Below are positions 33,020-43,954 of a DNA stretch of 64,000 nt, piece by piece (position 1 is the stretch's first letter; each line of letters begins with the position of its first letter). The DNA lies in the NCBI GenBank assembly GCA_964016885.1, contig OZ024743.1:190653892-190717891 (forward strand). The letters run 5' to 3'. The DNA comes from Eledone cirrhosa. Lineage: Eukaryota > Mollusca > Cephalopoda > Octopoda > Eledonidae. Both the position numbers and the translations under genes were made by a program. Below the pieces are notes generated by a model, which did no database searches, was not told where the DNA came from, and saw only the letters and a program-made list of their open reading frames with translations.

Positions 33020-33982
33020 TCAGCATGTACCCATGGGAGGTCGGGTACCCTGTATTACTGCGTGACGCCAGAAGTCACGGTCGTGTGTCATTGACTTTGA
33101 GAGGTGTAGTTGGGTAAGGTCGGCTTTTATCACCTCATCCCAAGTCATCTTGGGTCTCCCCACTCCGCGGTTTCCATCAACTTCTAGTGCTCTGCACCTT
33201 TTTATGCAGCTGTCATCCTTCATACGCATCACATGTCCATACCAGCGTAACCGCCTCTCCTGCACGCAGCATTTGATTCCTCTTATGCTCAGTCTCTCTC
33301 TCAATTCATTTATGCTTTGTCGTTCACGTATATTACTGTTACACATCCATCGGAGCATGCAGGCTTCGTTTCTCTCTAATCTACGTAAGTCTTCCACCTT
33401 CAGCGCCCAGGTCTCACTACCATGCAACATCGCTGTTCGGATACACGCATCATACAGTCTGCCTTTCATTCTGAGGGAGAAGCCTTTTGCAGCTAGCAGT
33501 GGTAGTAGTTCCCTAAACTTCTTCCATCCCGTTCTTACCCTAGTTATTGTACTTTCTGAGCACCCACCTCCGTTGCTAATTCGGTCACCTAGGTAGCAGA
33601 AGCTGTCTACTGTTTCTACAGGGCCCTCCCAGAGATTGGTGGTACTTGTTTCCTGTGGCTGTTTGCTTGCTGTTTCAGCACAGCTGCTGCATGTGAATCC
33701 TACATTCTTAATTAAGCTTCCTGAGATCCCGCTACATCTCTTGTGTACCCATTGTTTGCATTTGGGGCAAAGAATGGAGTTCCTACCTACACCTTTCCTA
33801 CATACTGAGCAAGGCCATTTCCCTGAGGGGATCTGGGTTCTGTTTTCTCGTCTACTTATAAGGACCTTAGTCTTTGTCATGTTGACTTTGAGGCCCTTTC
33901 TCTCTAGTCCCTGCTTCCAGGTTTGGAATTTATTCTCTAGTTCTACCATAGATTCAGCTATGAGTGCGAGGTCATCAGCATA
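33020..33982 (-). CDS. L-family LINE, RT C-terminal half with PHD-like Cys/His domain
   Basis: An uninterrupted frame of about 321 codons on the minus strand, from YADD (33982-33971) to a stop at 33020. Order: YADDLALIAES catalytic motif; WKQGLERKGLKVNMTKTK; a Cys/His cluster CxxC-x12-CxxC-x4-HKRC-x16-CxxC, which looks like a PHD-type zinc finger (about 33835-33680); VDSFCYLGDRIS; TRVRTGWKKFREL; MLHGSETWAL; RLRWYGHVMRM near the end. It is 5'-truncated exactly at the YADD codons, where a TA array begins, so the first ORF residues are microsatellite-coded. It is the best-preserved frame of this family here but lacks the endonuclease and the N-terminal RT. Subclade (RTE-like) is inferred. Confidence 0.88.
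   Translation of the reverse strand, partial: YADDLALIAESMVELENKFQTWKQGLERKGLKVNMTKTKVLISRRENRTQIPSGKWPCSVCRKGVGRNSILCPKCKQWVHKRCSGISGSLIKNVGFTCSSCAETASKQPQETSTTNLWEGPVETVDSFCYLGDRISNGGGCSESTITRVRTGWKKFRELLPLLAAKGFSLRMKGRLYDACIRTAMLHGSETWALKVEDLRRLERNEACMLRWMCNSNIRERQSINELRERLSIRGIKCCVQERRLRWYGHVMRMKDDSCIKRCRALEVDGNRGVGRPKMTWDEVIKADLTQLHLSKSMTHDRDFWRHAVIQGTRPPMGTC

Positions 33983-34038
<56 letters not shown>
33983..34038. repeat. (TA)n microsatellite
   Basis: About 55 bp, beginning directly at the truncated 5' end of the LINE. Confidence 0.95.
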
Positions 34039-34044
<6 letters not shown>

Positions 34045-34278
34045 TACCGACACAAATCTATTGCGCCAATTGAAATAAAGTGATGAACAAATCTGGTAAT
34101 GGAAGTTTTATATCTTTAAGAAGTAGTATGAGCTGCTGTAAATACAAGAAATTTGTTTCTCAGTTATCTATAGTTTTCTCTTTTCAAGTTATACATAAAA
34201 AGCATCTATTAATGCATCTAACAGTGTTAACATAGGGATAGGTTCAAAATACCCGAATATCAGCTCTGCTATTTAGTA
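34039..34278. other. AT-rich spacer
   Basis: Nothing recognised. Confidence 0.5.
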
Positions 34279-34472
34279 ATAATAATTGTTTCTACTTTAG
34301 GCACAAGGCCAGCAATTACCCAGTGCATTACTGGTACTTTATTTTATCGACCCCGTAAGGATGAAAGGCAAAGTCAACCTCGGCGGGATTTGAACTCAGA
34401 TCGTAAAGGGACGTAACTATGCTGGAAAGCATGGCGTCCGACCCTCTACCGATACTGCCAATCCACCACAAT
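34279..34472 (-). repeat. SINE family S, copy 6
   Basis: Full-length minus copy close to the consensus of the copies here (body TTTATTTTATCGACCCCGTA, head ACTGCCAATCCACCA). Probably one of the younger copies. Confidence 0.95.
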
Positions 34473-34504
34473 GATGAAATTATTGCGTAAAGTGCTCAGG
34501 TGCA

Positions 34505-35580
34505 CTACAACTCATCAAATCTGCATGTGTAGCACATAGAATAATGTATAAATGTCAGGAAAGTGAACAGTGTACGAGTCATGATATACACACAGATAAA
34601 TGCAAGAGTGTGTATGGAGGGGAAATATAAGGTGTAGTGTTGGCGAATTTCAGGAAGCATGGAGGTTTTAAAGGATATAGTGTCCCAGAAGCTAGCAACT
34701 GATGTAGGTAGTTTGTTCCATGCTTCAGCAACTCTGAACATGAAAAAATATTTCCGAAAGTCCTGAGAATTGTGCTGTTTTCTGACTTTGTAGGCATGAC
34801 CATGGGTGTTAGACACATGGAATTCAAAAAGGTGCTCAAGGTTGTTGTTGGCAAGATGGTTAATAATTCTATGGGTCTTTACCACGTCAGTTGCCAGACA
34901 TCTGAGCTTCAATGTATCCATGCCCAGGGAAGCAAGGCGTTTAGAGTATGGCAGATGCCTGATGGAGGGTATTCGCTTGGTTGCACATCTCTGAACAGTT
35001 TTCAGGAGGTCAAAATTCTAAGCAAGATAAGGGTTCCAGACTGGTGATACAAATTCTAAGTGTGGCCACACCATAGCTATATACAGCTTTAAATAGATAG
35101 CTGGAGAGCAGCTGACAAAGGTCTTGCTGAGTGATGCCAAGACACCCTCGGCCTTCTTGACAATTTTAGAGATTTGCTTTGTCCAACGCATATCGCTGCG
35201 GACAGTAATGCCCAGGTCACATTCAAAGAAGACTTCTTCAGATTAGTGTTGTGGAGGGAGTATATGGATGCTGGGCTTTTTCATTCCAAATTGCATGGTG
35301 ATACACTTGTCCACAGACAGCTTGAGTTGTCACTCCATGATCCATTGCTGCATTGTATCCAGGTCAGATTGCAGGAAATCTATAGCGTTCAAGATCTGTC
35401 CTTTTTATCTCAAGGCACAGCTTGATGTCATCTGCATATTTCAGCACTGTAGCATTCTTTAAGTTGGCATCTATGTCATTAATGTATGCAACAAACAAAA
35501 GGGGCCCAAACAGATCCCTGCAGTACACCAGATGACATCTCATAGGGTGAAGAATGCTGTCCTAGAACCATGACTACCTC
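34505..35580 (-). pseudogene. Jockey/CR1-like LINE, RT to C-terminus (degenerate)
   Basis: Minus strand. The start has GVLQGS, then in another frame GPLLFVAYINDID and KYADDIKLCLE (about 35535-35400), so the YADD box is intact. Next come DLDTMQQWIMEWQLKLSVDK and MQFGMKKPS (about 35370-35270), LGITVRSDMRWTKQI, KAEGVLASLSKTF, YIAMVWPHLEFVSPVWNP (about 35075-35035), and MDTLKLR...THGHAYKV...FFMFRVAEAWNKLP (34921-34690). This order is that of Jockey/CR1-type RT thumb and C-terminal domain. Several frameshifts occur between 35050 and 35560. The final frame 34921-34505 is open for 138 codons. The 5' part with the endonuclease is missing. Confidence 0.87.
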
Positions 35581-36165
35581 TTTTCGACTCAGAATGAAGG
35601 ACTTCAAACAGCTGTAAAGATCATCTCTCTTTGTTCTTGTCTACCTCTATCTCCCTTTCTACAAACACAGGTGAGTTTTGAGGGCATTATCAGAGGCAGA
35701 TGAGAAAGGGAGTCAATACATTCGACTCATACTAAAAGATGAATGGTGTATCTAAAACATTGAGGAGGGAGAAGAGATTTTGCTAAACCAGCTTGTAACC
35801 TAAAATGCCAGATATTTTTAACATCTTGGCAACTATACAAGAGTATCCAGCAAACTTCCATAACTCCATTTCCTTAATCATCAACACCATCATTTTCATC
35901 ATACACAAAAACACATACATATATGTTAAACTAATTGAATTTCATGCTGTTCTGGCACATCAAGATGGACAGAGTCACAACAGCAGGCCAAAATATGGTG
36001 GAGTTATGCAGTAGTTTTGTTGCTTAGATCAGTAGGTGGCTTTGAGTATGTGTTCTAGTGGAAGGGAACACAACTACAGAGTTATTTCACAACCTGTTGT
36101 GACACAGACTCCTGCATTTGGAAACAGAGTATAAAAGCATCCTCAGCACACACATCTCTTTACTG
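35581..36165. other. Unassigned DNA
   Basis: No gene or element is recognised. Confidence 0.5.
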
Positions 36166-36171
36166 AGATGA

Positions 36172-36234
36172 GAACTTCTCTATGCATATGATTTGGTCCT
36201 TATAGCCGAATCAATAAAAGAACTGGAAAATTGG
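36172..36234 (+). pseudogene. Short relic of L-family LINE RT active site
   Basis: Twenty-one codons reading ELLYAYDLVLIAES then KELENW match ELLYADDLVLIAES and EELENKF of the L-family LINEs. The catalytic ADD is AYD. Nothing alignable is left on either side. Confidence 0.72.
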
Positions 36235-36239
36235 AAAAA

Positions 36240-36830
36240 TTCTGAAGTTAGGAATATCAATTCTGACGCATATTTCTATATTTTCTCTCAGTGGAATTTT
36301 CTTTATATTTATATATTGGATATGCTGTCTGTTAATAATCATCTCTTTTTGTAGTCTATTGGCAATTATTCCGATGTAATTTGTTCTACATCTGCAGCAT
36401 GTTAAAACAAACGAGATTACTAGATGAACATGTGAAACACTTTTGAAGCTTAAAAGTTTGTCCATTTACAAACTTAAAAGTTTGAATTTGAATTGAGAAC
36501 ATTCCGGAATATATACACATTCCACAATTACGTCTTCCTTGTTTTGTTACTTGTTGATTAGGAATCTTTGCACTTGTGAGCATGTTTTTTTGTTGTTATT
36601 TACTCCTTATTTCTTGAATATCCAAGATTTTTTTCAATTTTAATCTTTATACAAAATGGGTAGATCCTATGAATATAATTATAGATTTCAATATTTATAC
36701 AACTGAATGTTGATTTAAATGGAAATGTGTTTTCTTTTGGTTTATTTTTCATCATCCTTAAATCTTGAATATTTATGTTTTTCAATCTATTGTTCACTAA
36801 ACTGACAGGAAATGTTCAAAGGATTAAGAT
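36240..36830 (-). pseudogene. PLE C relic: RT-nuclease linker and GIY-YIG
   Basis: Minus-strand pieces in two frames: KNKPKENTFPFKSTFS (about 36745-36700), then GRRNCGMCIYSGMF (about 36536-36495), FKFVNGQTFKLQ, then CxxCRTNYIGIIANRLQKEM and PLRENIEIC (about 36390-36280). The CGMC-x-FxxxxGxxF-x-C-x-YIG layout is that of Neptune/Penelope-type PLEs with a Cys-bearing linker, distinct from PLE A and B. It is strongly decayed. Upstream minus-strand sequence to about 37190 (a YNPTDSQ-like motif near 36970) may belong to its RT. Confidence 0.68.
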
Positions 36831-38010
36831 ATTTTGTAATTCTATAATCTTTGGTCTCCTATTGTCAGACTGGAAAAATTGTGTATATTTGTATCACTAG
36901 GGTAAAAGAAATATGTGTTCATGTTTATTTAATTTACTGTAGATGTGGATAATAAATATTATTGTGAGTCTGTGGGATTATAATTGATATCGCTTTCAAT
37001 CTGTCCATCTACTATCTTTATCAAATCATCTAAACAACAGATTTCTTCCTTGCATAATTCAACTGTGCAAATATTGGTATTTAGTCTGTCAATAATGATT
37101 TTAATCACCTTTAGTTTATTTACTGTTTCATTCCATAAAATTAAAGTCATCAAGAAAATTTACCAATTTTTTTTAAGTATTACTAAAAATTGATGAAAAT
37201 AATTTAGCCACTCTTCATAAATTTTCTTTTCATGGTAATCCAAAGCTAGATTTGTTGCTACTTTGCAAACATGGCTGTTCTTGAAAATTTAATATGTAAG
37301 TTCATTGAACGTAGAATATATTTTTTGTAGAATAAACCTGAGACGTTTGGTAACAGAACTTTTTATATTCATTCTGATAATTCAAATCAGTAAATATTGA
37401 GCCAATATTGAACAGTGTTTATTCCATAATTATGTACAAATTAACCACATCTAATAAAATATAATTGTTGCGGTTTAATTTGTTTTCTAGTAAAAGATTC
37501 TGCATATCTAGGTTATCGCAAATAAAGCTATGTTCATATTTTAGGAAATATTTCAAAAATTTTGAAAAGAAGGAAGTGTGAACACACACTTTAGTAATCC
37601 CTCTGTATACACAAGAATTAAGAGATTAACACTGTTTTGCATAAATATTTATAATTTAATTATGTTTTCAAACAAAAAATGTATATCATGCAAATTAGAC
37701 TGCCTATTTCAGTTATATTATACACAATTCAGGACATGTATATATACATAGAGCAATGTTATAATACATATTTCTGTATGCTGAAACCTGAACTATTCAG
37801 TTAGTTGTCTGTTAATAAGAAGACATTAGTGTCTGAAACTCATAAAGATAAACTGTTATGTTTTTCTGTACAAGGAGGGAATAATGGGAAGTCCTTCTTT
37901 ACACAATAGGATTTTTCTTAAATTTAATGTACATTATTATTGCATAGATATTTGGGATTTGATATATATATAAATATATATATAGATATATATGTATATA
38001 TATATATATA
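36831..38010. other. AT-rich DNA, possible PLE C RT remnants at 36960-37190
   Basis: A minus-strand frame at 36959-37153 ends with a PTD-like motif that could be the RT thumb of PLE C. From 37190 onward nothing is recognised. A TA block lies at 37960-38012. Confidence 0.35.
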
Positions 38011-38016
38011 TATATG

Positions 38017-38122
38017 CACAAAATGATAAGAAATGAAAGGAGCTGTGTGGTTACTAAAAACAAGTTTTAGGATGGTGGTTTGGACAGAACAAGAGGAGAA
38101 AAGAAGAAAGAATGCTTCGTCA
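38017..38122. repeat. 106-bp direct repeat, copy 1 (terminal-repeat-like)
   Basis: Matches 38678-38783 (ACAAAATGATAAGAAA, GAACAAGAGGAGAAAAGAAG, ending CTTCGTCA). The flanked sequence includes a purine-rich tract at 38215-38340 and no coding signal. The CGTCAGC...TGTTTCGG context after copy 1 is reminiscent of PLE ends. Confidence 0.85.
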
Positions 38123-38677
38123 GCTGTAATGCACGATCCAGATGTTTCGGCGCTTATTTACAGGACATCTGTAGCGATCCGCGGTATGCCTGAGGCCTTT
38201 TCTTAATCAAAAGGCCAGGAGGAAAAGAAGAGAAAAGGGAAGGAAATAGAAGGAAAAGAGGAACAAGAACAAAGGGGGGAAGGTGGTGAGGAGAGACGAA
38301 GAAAGAGAAAAAAGAGAAAAAGGAGCAAAAAGCAGGTGAACAGATCCCATTGTGGGGCGACACAGGACAAAGGAACATGCAAGTGAGTAACCAGGAAAAA
38401 ATAGGATCAATAAGTTATAGCAAACCTGGTAGGATGCGCTAACAAGAGGATGGTGTTAGTGTGTCGACTCCATTGTAGAAGAGAGAGGGACAATGGAAAG
38501 GGAGATAATCCAAAACGTGTCATAAAAGATCGCAAACAGAGGAGTTTTGCGACATGTGTAAACATGTCAACAATCAAAACCGAATGGATGGATAGAGCGA
38601 GGGAGAGAGAGGAGGAGAAGTGAAGAGAGAAGGGGAGAGTCAATGCGAAAGGTAGAGGAGGGTCAAAGCGGTAAATA
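38123..38677. other. Interior between the 106-bp repeats
   Basis: Purine-rich, with pyrimidine-rich minus ORFs that are composition artefacts. No protein motif. Confidence 0.5.
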
Positions 38678-38783
38678 CAAAATGATAAGAAACGAAAGAA
38701 GCTGTATGGTTACTAAAAACAAGGTTTAGGATGGTGATATGGACGGAACAAGAGGAGAAAAGAAGAAAGAATCCTTCGTCATC
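38678..38783. repeat. 106-bp direct repeat, copy 2
   Basis: Same orientation as 38017-38122, 661 bp downstream. Confidence 0.85.
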
Positions 38784-39104
38784 TATCTATATATATATAC
38801 TGGTATCTACCTGTTTATGGTAGTGCCAACACCATTGTTAGAACTCCATGCAATCTTGAAGAGATAATTCTAAGGAAGACATTGAGATAGATCTGGAATA
38901 TCACAACTAGTAATAAGCAATGGCATAAACAATATCAATTTGTTAATATATTTATTTATCATGATCGATCAACCCTCTGAAGTGATCATAAAGAAAGGAA
39001 CTAATTAAGAACCTATCCTTGCTTTTTGTTGTTATTTTATTGTTTAAAACATGTATTCAGATATGTTTAAAACATGTATATATATATATACATGTTTATA
39101 TATA
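38784..39104. other. AT-rich spacer
   Basis: TA runs at 38785-38800 and 39078-39110; no gene recognised. Confidence 0.5.
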
Positions 39105-39105
39105 T

Positions 39106-39280
39106 ATATATTCATGAGTGATTAATAATAATATTATATATATATATTCATGAGTGATTAATAATAATATTATAAGAATATAATATTGATATTCGGTTTG
39201 TTTATAATATTATTATGTTATTATTATCATTCACTCCTGAATACATTTCGGTATCCACCATGTTTAGGAGCGAAAACAAA
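39106..39280. repeat. Tandem plus inverted ATTCATGAGTGATTAATAAT repeats
   Basis: Two direct copies start at about 39110 and 39147, and an inverted, diverged copy ends near 39241 (TATCATTCACTCCTGAAT). The adjacent minus-strand CTCCT...CCGAAATGTATT...AGGAG pairs like stem I of a hammerhead but lacks the CUGAUGA core. Confidence 0.7.
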
Positions 39281-41584
39281 TTCTGTTTATATTTATATAT
39301 ATATGTGTGTGTTTATAATATGATATATAAGATGACTATCTCTTCAACGAATTCCCTGCTATTATGAACCACCACCAACTGCAGGCTGATGGCCAGTTGA
39401 ATGACTAAACAGGCTTTGTTTAGGTTGCCTTTTCTAAACTCTTTGTATGTAGTATGGTTGAGCAGTGCATCCCAAAAAGGGGCTGCTCAGAAGCTCAAGA
39501 GTCCACCAAAGCATGTTGCTGTTCAGGGGAGTTAGGAAAAGAGTCAAGCCACCCACGTGAAGATTTGGGTCTATGTGCTTCTAACCAATGTAGCCTGCAA
39601 ATGTCATTCCTCTACCACTATGGTACTTTTGAAGAAATACCTGCACATAAAGATGGCAATGCTACGTGCTTCTGCTACACATATAGCACCCACTCCATCT
39701 GCACAGCTATGTGTCCATTGGCAAGACAAGGCAAGATAACAAGAGAGTTACAAGGATTGCATATGTTATTGTCATGGAGTTAACCACACTAGAAGTTGTA
39801 GTCATACTCACCACGCTTGTTCAATTGCAGGCTGGTAAGACCATTTATCCTATAGTTGGAGTGCATGGCTGTTGACATTGTGGAGTTCATCTTCCCTTTG
39901 ATAGCTCTTGTTTTGTGCTGCTGGGTTTCCATTTACCCTCCTCATCAGACCAGTGCCTGGTGGGGGATCTGGCTTAGATGCCGACCACCCGACTAAGAAA
40001 CATGTTGTACTGGGTTACATGATCCAAGTAGCAGACAGAATATATTTATATATATATATATATATATGCATATACATATATATATACATGATAAATGACT
40101 AGTGTCCAACAGGTCAAGAGACTTTTCCTACTATATGATGTGTTAAACTAATATATATATTAATTTTATTGTATTATTTTCTTTGTCGTTTTGCATTTTC
40201 TTTTTGCATATATTTATATATATATATGTGTGTGTGTGTGATATTTTGTGAGGAATTTAAATGAATTCCTCTGTCTCAAAATGTTAGATAATATTACATA
40301 ATTACCAGATATCTTCCTCATGCAGTATTAGGTTTGACTGTTTTTGATGAAACTGTAATGAGATGATTCAATGGATGCATTAACTATAATGGCAAGATAA
40401 AAGTTGGATTTTGTTGGGAAAGAGATATCAATGTTTGTAATGTTAGTGCACTTTACAGAAATTCGGATAAGTATGGAAAAGAACCAATGTAAAGTTTACA
40501 ATGGCAAATAATTTAGCATCAGTACAAGGAACAACCAAATCCAATAAGTGTGGGAGGTATGTGCAAGTTAAGATATATTGTGTGCAGTGGTAACACTGAG
40601 ATTGATGAATTCAGAAAAAGGGCTATTATATAGTTATCTTCAATAGAAGATAAGAAAATAACCTTTGGAGATTGTAAGGCTTCAGAGAGCAGGAGAGACT
40701 TAAAGGAATGAAAAATGGTGATTTAATGTTGAACCAAAAGTAAATGGAAATACTAATAGCTGAAATCTATATGAAAAAGGTGGGAAGGATGGATTCTACA
40801 TATATGTATAAACCATCATTGAAATCAAAGGCGGAAATTTTCTGGGAGCTGTGCAGTTGGTTGTTTTCTTTAATTATTTAGTAGCGGGGAGGAATGGAGA
40901 TACCCATTACCCTTTAGCAGGCCCATGGAAATATGAGCGCGTAAGTTATTTTGGCCAGAGATCTGGTTGAAATGCTTGCAACAGAGTGGAATTTATATAT
41001 TGTTAAACTGGTGTATGTATATTTTTCAAATATAAATGAATAATATTAGTATAATTTGAAATCAGCACATTAAGGTATTAAACTAAATGGTATAAAGTAT
41101 TTAATCCAGAACTGTACTAGTTCTGCCAATCTCCTGCCTTTCTGCTTCTAGGAAAGAATTGAATAAATCCCCAAAACACACCTAGTTCTTGCTTCTTCAT
41201 GATAAATAATGAAGATTAATGCTTGAAATGCAAAAGACTTATTCAATGCACTTGCAGTATTCTTAAAGTATGTCAGAATTTGAAAACAGGATATTTCTTC
41301 AGACACCCAGTGCAACAGATTTGGATAAATATTAGAGAAAATAATTAGAATATCTAAGAGGAAAGCAATATTTCAAACAGTTGCAGTTTAACACTACTAC
41401 TACAATAACAATCCACCACTAATACTTCAACAAAAGAATCAATACCACCATCACTACCATGAACATTTTCTAGTTTCCTGGCACCAATCCTATTACATTG
41501 ATAACTGCAAACATTAGAAGAATTCCAGTTATCAGATTTGTTTGTAACTTTTTCCCTCCCAGCAAACCATGACAATAATTTAAA

Positions 41585-41586
<2 letters not shown>
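39281..41586. other. Unassigned DNA
   Basis: An open frame at 39454-39783 (plus, 109 codons, Cys-rich) is not recognised and has no typical start context. TA runs at 40048-40090. Nothing else identified. Confidence 0.45.

Positions 41587-41587
<1 letters not shown>

Positions 41588-41657
<70 letters not shown>
41588..41657. repeat. (TA)n microsatellite
   Basis: About 68 bp of uninterrupted TA. Confidence 0.97.
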
Positions 41658-41662
<5 letters not shown>

Positions 41663-41899
41663 CATTATTTATGCTAGAACACAGCATATATTAGAAAATT
41701 AAAGGTAAATTTAATATAGATATAACTTTAGTTTTTCAATAAGAAGTTATTGTATTTACAAAAATGAAGTGCAAACACTTTTGAGAATTTCTCAACCTGT
41801 ACACAGAAAACATAAAAAATTACAGTTAAGCATTTCAGAGAATTTTTCTAGGAATCAAAGAAGACAATAACTGATCTGAAGGAAGAGTGGTGAAGATCA

Positions 41900-42160
41900 T
41901 GGAATGAATCCAAATTTACCAGCCAAGACCTCGTCCAGGAACCCACATCAATACCAACCGGCTTTGACCTTCCTATAAATCAATGTATGTCCCTTAATCG
42001 AATCTGCACCACACATGCCAGGATAGCCCATTATCTTCATCGATGGAAAGTGAAAGAGCCCAGCATGTGACTGTGGGGACCCTGGCCAGATACTGCTGCA
42101 TGTTGTTTGGGATTGCTCCACAGACGATTTCCAGGCAGCTTGGAGGCAATCTATAATACT
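41900..42160 (+). pseudogene. LINE C-terminal fragment with CDCG knuckle
   Basis: The plus-strand frame gives PTGFDLPINQCMSLNRIC, then HARIAHYLHRW, then after a one-base shift CDCGDPGQILLHVVWDC. The RxxTxHARxxxxLxRW plus CDCG-x6-H-x4-C pattern is the C-terminus of Jockey/CR1-type non-LTR polymerases. Flanks are not alignable; it differs from the element at 34505-35580. Confidence 0.72.
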
Positions 42161-42720
42161 ACAAATTATGCTTTAGTCTGTCTCTCTAACTATTGTGCAT
42201 ATGTCATACAACAAGAAGAAGACTACACCAATTATTATGTATACAGAGAAATATTACTATTGCAAAACTATATATGTCAATCAGTATGTAGAATATACCT
42301 TAAACATTGTCACATGTAGTTTTCCATATACAAAGAAATAAATGAATGATTTTAAACTACATTTTTTTTCCCAGAGATAGCTTTGAATGAAGAAGTATAG
42401 TTATATTTACATAAAATGTGACCTAGATCTTCTAATATACGCCATGTTCTAGCAAAAATATTTATTATATAATTAATCCTATTACCAAAACTAATGCAAA
42501 ATTAGAAGGATCGGCGATCATCTTGGATGATTTATATAACAGTTTCATTTTAATCTTCCTTCAAATAGAGAATCACTCGGTTTCAAAATAACGTAGACAC
42601 AAAATAAATATTATACTTACATTTTCACTAAGTTTTTACAAGGCAAAACTCATCAACAATTACCGTTGAGTAACATCGGCAAATGTTGTTATAGTGCTAC
42701 TGCCAATTAAATACCCACAT

Positions 42721-42727
<7 letters not shown>
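42161..42727. other. AT-rich spacer
   Basis: Nothing recognised. Confidence 0.5.
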
Positions 42728-42751
<24 letters not shown>

Positions 42752-42803
42752 ACCAAATAGCCATTGAAACGGCTTGAACTTTGCCGTCGGGGTCATACTT
42801 TTT

Positions 42804-42852
<49 letters not shown>

Positions 42853-42874
42853 TGTATATATATATATATATAAA
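42728..42874. repeat. (TA)n arrays around a hammerhead relic
   Basis: TA arrays at 42728-42751, 42806-42847 and 42856-42872, enclosing 42752-42805. Confidence 0.9.
42761..42795 (+). ncRNA. Hammerhead 3'-half relic, class delta, copy 2
   Basis: GAAA 42766-42769, stem III ACGGC/GCCGU (42769-42773 with 42783-42787) and C at 42788. Same geometry as 16066-16088. No 5' core. Confidence 0.5.
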
Positions 42875-43250
42875 ATTGGCAGTAGCACAAGACAGCATTT
42901 AAGCATAATAGACGTGTATAATTTTACATGTTGATCACTTGCTGGGGATGCTCATTATGGGCATTTACATAGTGTGCAAGCTTGGTTGGTTATATTTAAT
43001 TTATGGTAGCACTAAGACAGCGTTTAAGCATATCAGCATATGATTCTGTTAATGTGTCACTTGTAATAATAATAATCAATTTCTATGCTCTTGAATAAAT
43101 GTTGCTGCCAATATCATAAAGATATTTTCAAAGACACATGGATATGTACACACATACACACATGCTCACACATACGTAGACACTACTGCCTCTATTAACA
43201 ATAAAAGTTTTCTCTCTACAAATGAAATACCAGCTGTATAATGCTTACAT
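42875..43250. other. Unassigned DNA
   Basis: No element recognised. A GGTAGCACTAAGACAGCGTT-like string occurs at 43003 and resembles 42882-42900. Confidence 0.45.
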
Positions 43251-43254
43251 ATGA

Positions 43255-43690
43255 AATGCAATGTTCAATGGAAGTGAAACATGAGCAGAAAATTCAGAGA
43301 ATGTATGGAGGATGAAGAGAATTGAAGTAAGTATGCTTTGATGGATGCGTAATGTTAATATGCATGACAGCAAAGCATAAATAAGCTGAGAAAAAAGCTG
43401 GGTAAAACTTGAATCAAATGTAGACTAAAAGAGAAGACTGTCCTTGTATGGACATATGAAGGGTATGGGTCATGATTGATGGGTGAAGAAGTGTCATTGA
43501 GTACTTATTTGTAGATAGTTGCAGTAGAGAAAGACCTATAAAGACCTAGGTAAAAGTGTTGAGAATGGATCTCAAAATGTTGAACCCAAAGAGAGGAGAT
43601 AATAAAGCAACATTGTAGCTAGAGGGATGCATGCAAGCATAGAAAAGTGGATGAAAATGGATGATGAATTTGATGATGATGATGGCATTG
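43255..43690 (+). pseudogene. L-family LINE 3' end, heavily decayed, with GAT tail
   Basis: The order matches the L-family C-terminus: a CSMEVKHE-like region for the HGSET block, LxWMRNVN near 43340, TVLVWTYEGYG for RLRWYGHVMRM, then GEEV, and finally a GATGATGATG tail at 43671-43686, like the tails at 49655-49690. Many indels. Confidence 0.65.
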
Positions 43691-43954
43691 ACAGAAAAAC
43701 AGACGGATGGTCATAAGTTGTGATCGGCCACACACTTGGCATACAAAATTATTCTTTGCATTTGTGATAGATACTAACTGCAACATTAATGCCACCTGTA
43801 TCATTCAACATCTTATTGATATCAATCTTGAATTCTCCAAGCAGATATTTTCTATAAACATACCTGGACATGACAACACCAACAATATTGGAGAACTGAA
43901 GAAAATTAAAGTTGAAAAGGTTAAAAAGTAACAATGAATTCATGAATGTTTGAT

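Noticed and set aside
38154..38643. Minus ORFs with Phe/Ser/Leu runs
   Set aside because: Complement of a purine-rich tract between direct repeats.
39230..39275. Minus-strand CTCCT/AGGAG stem with CCGAAA
   Set aside because: The CUGAUGA core is absent, so it is at best a relic of a PLE end.
39454..39783. 109-codon Cys-rich plus ORF
   Set aside because: No motif or conserved spacing recognised; length is possible by chance.
41354..41665. 103-codon minus ORF
   Set aside because: Begins in a TA array; the remainder shows no recognisable similarity.
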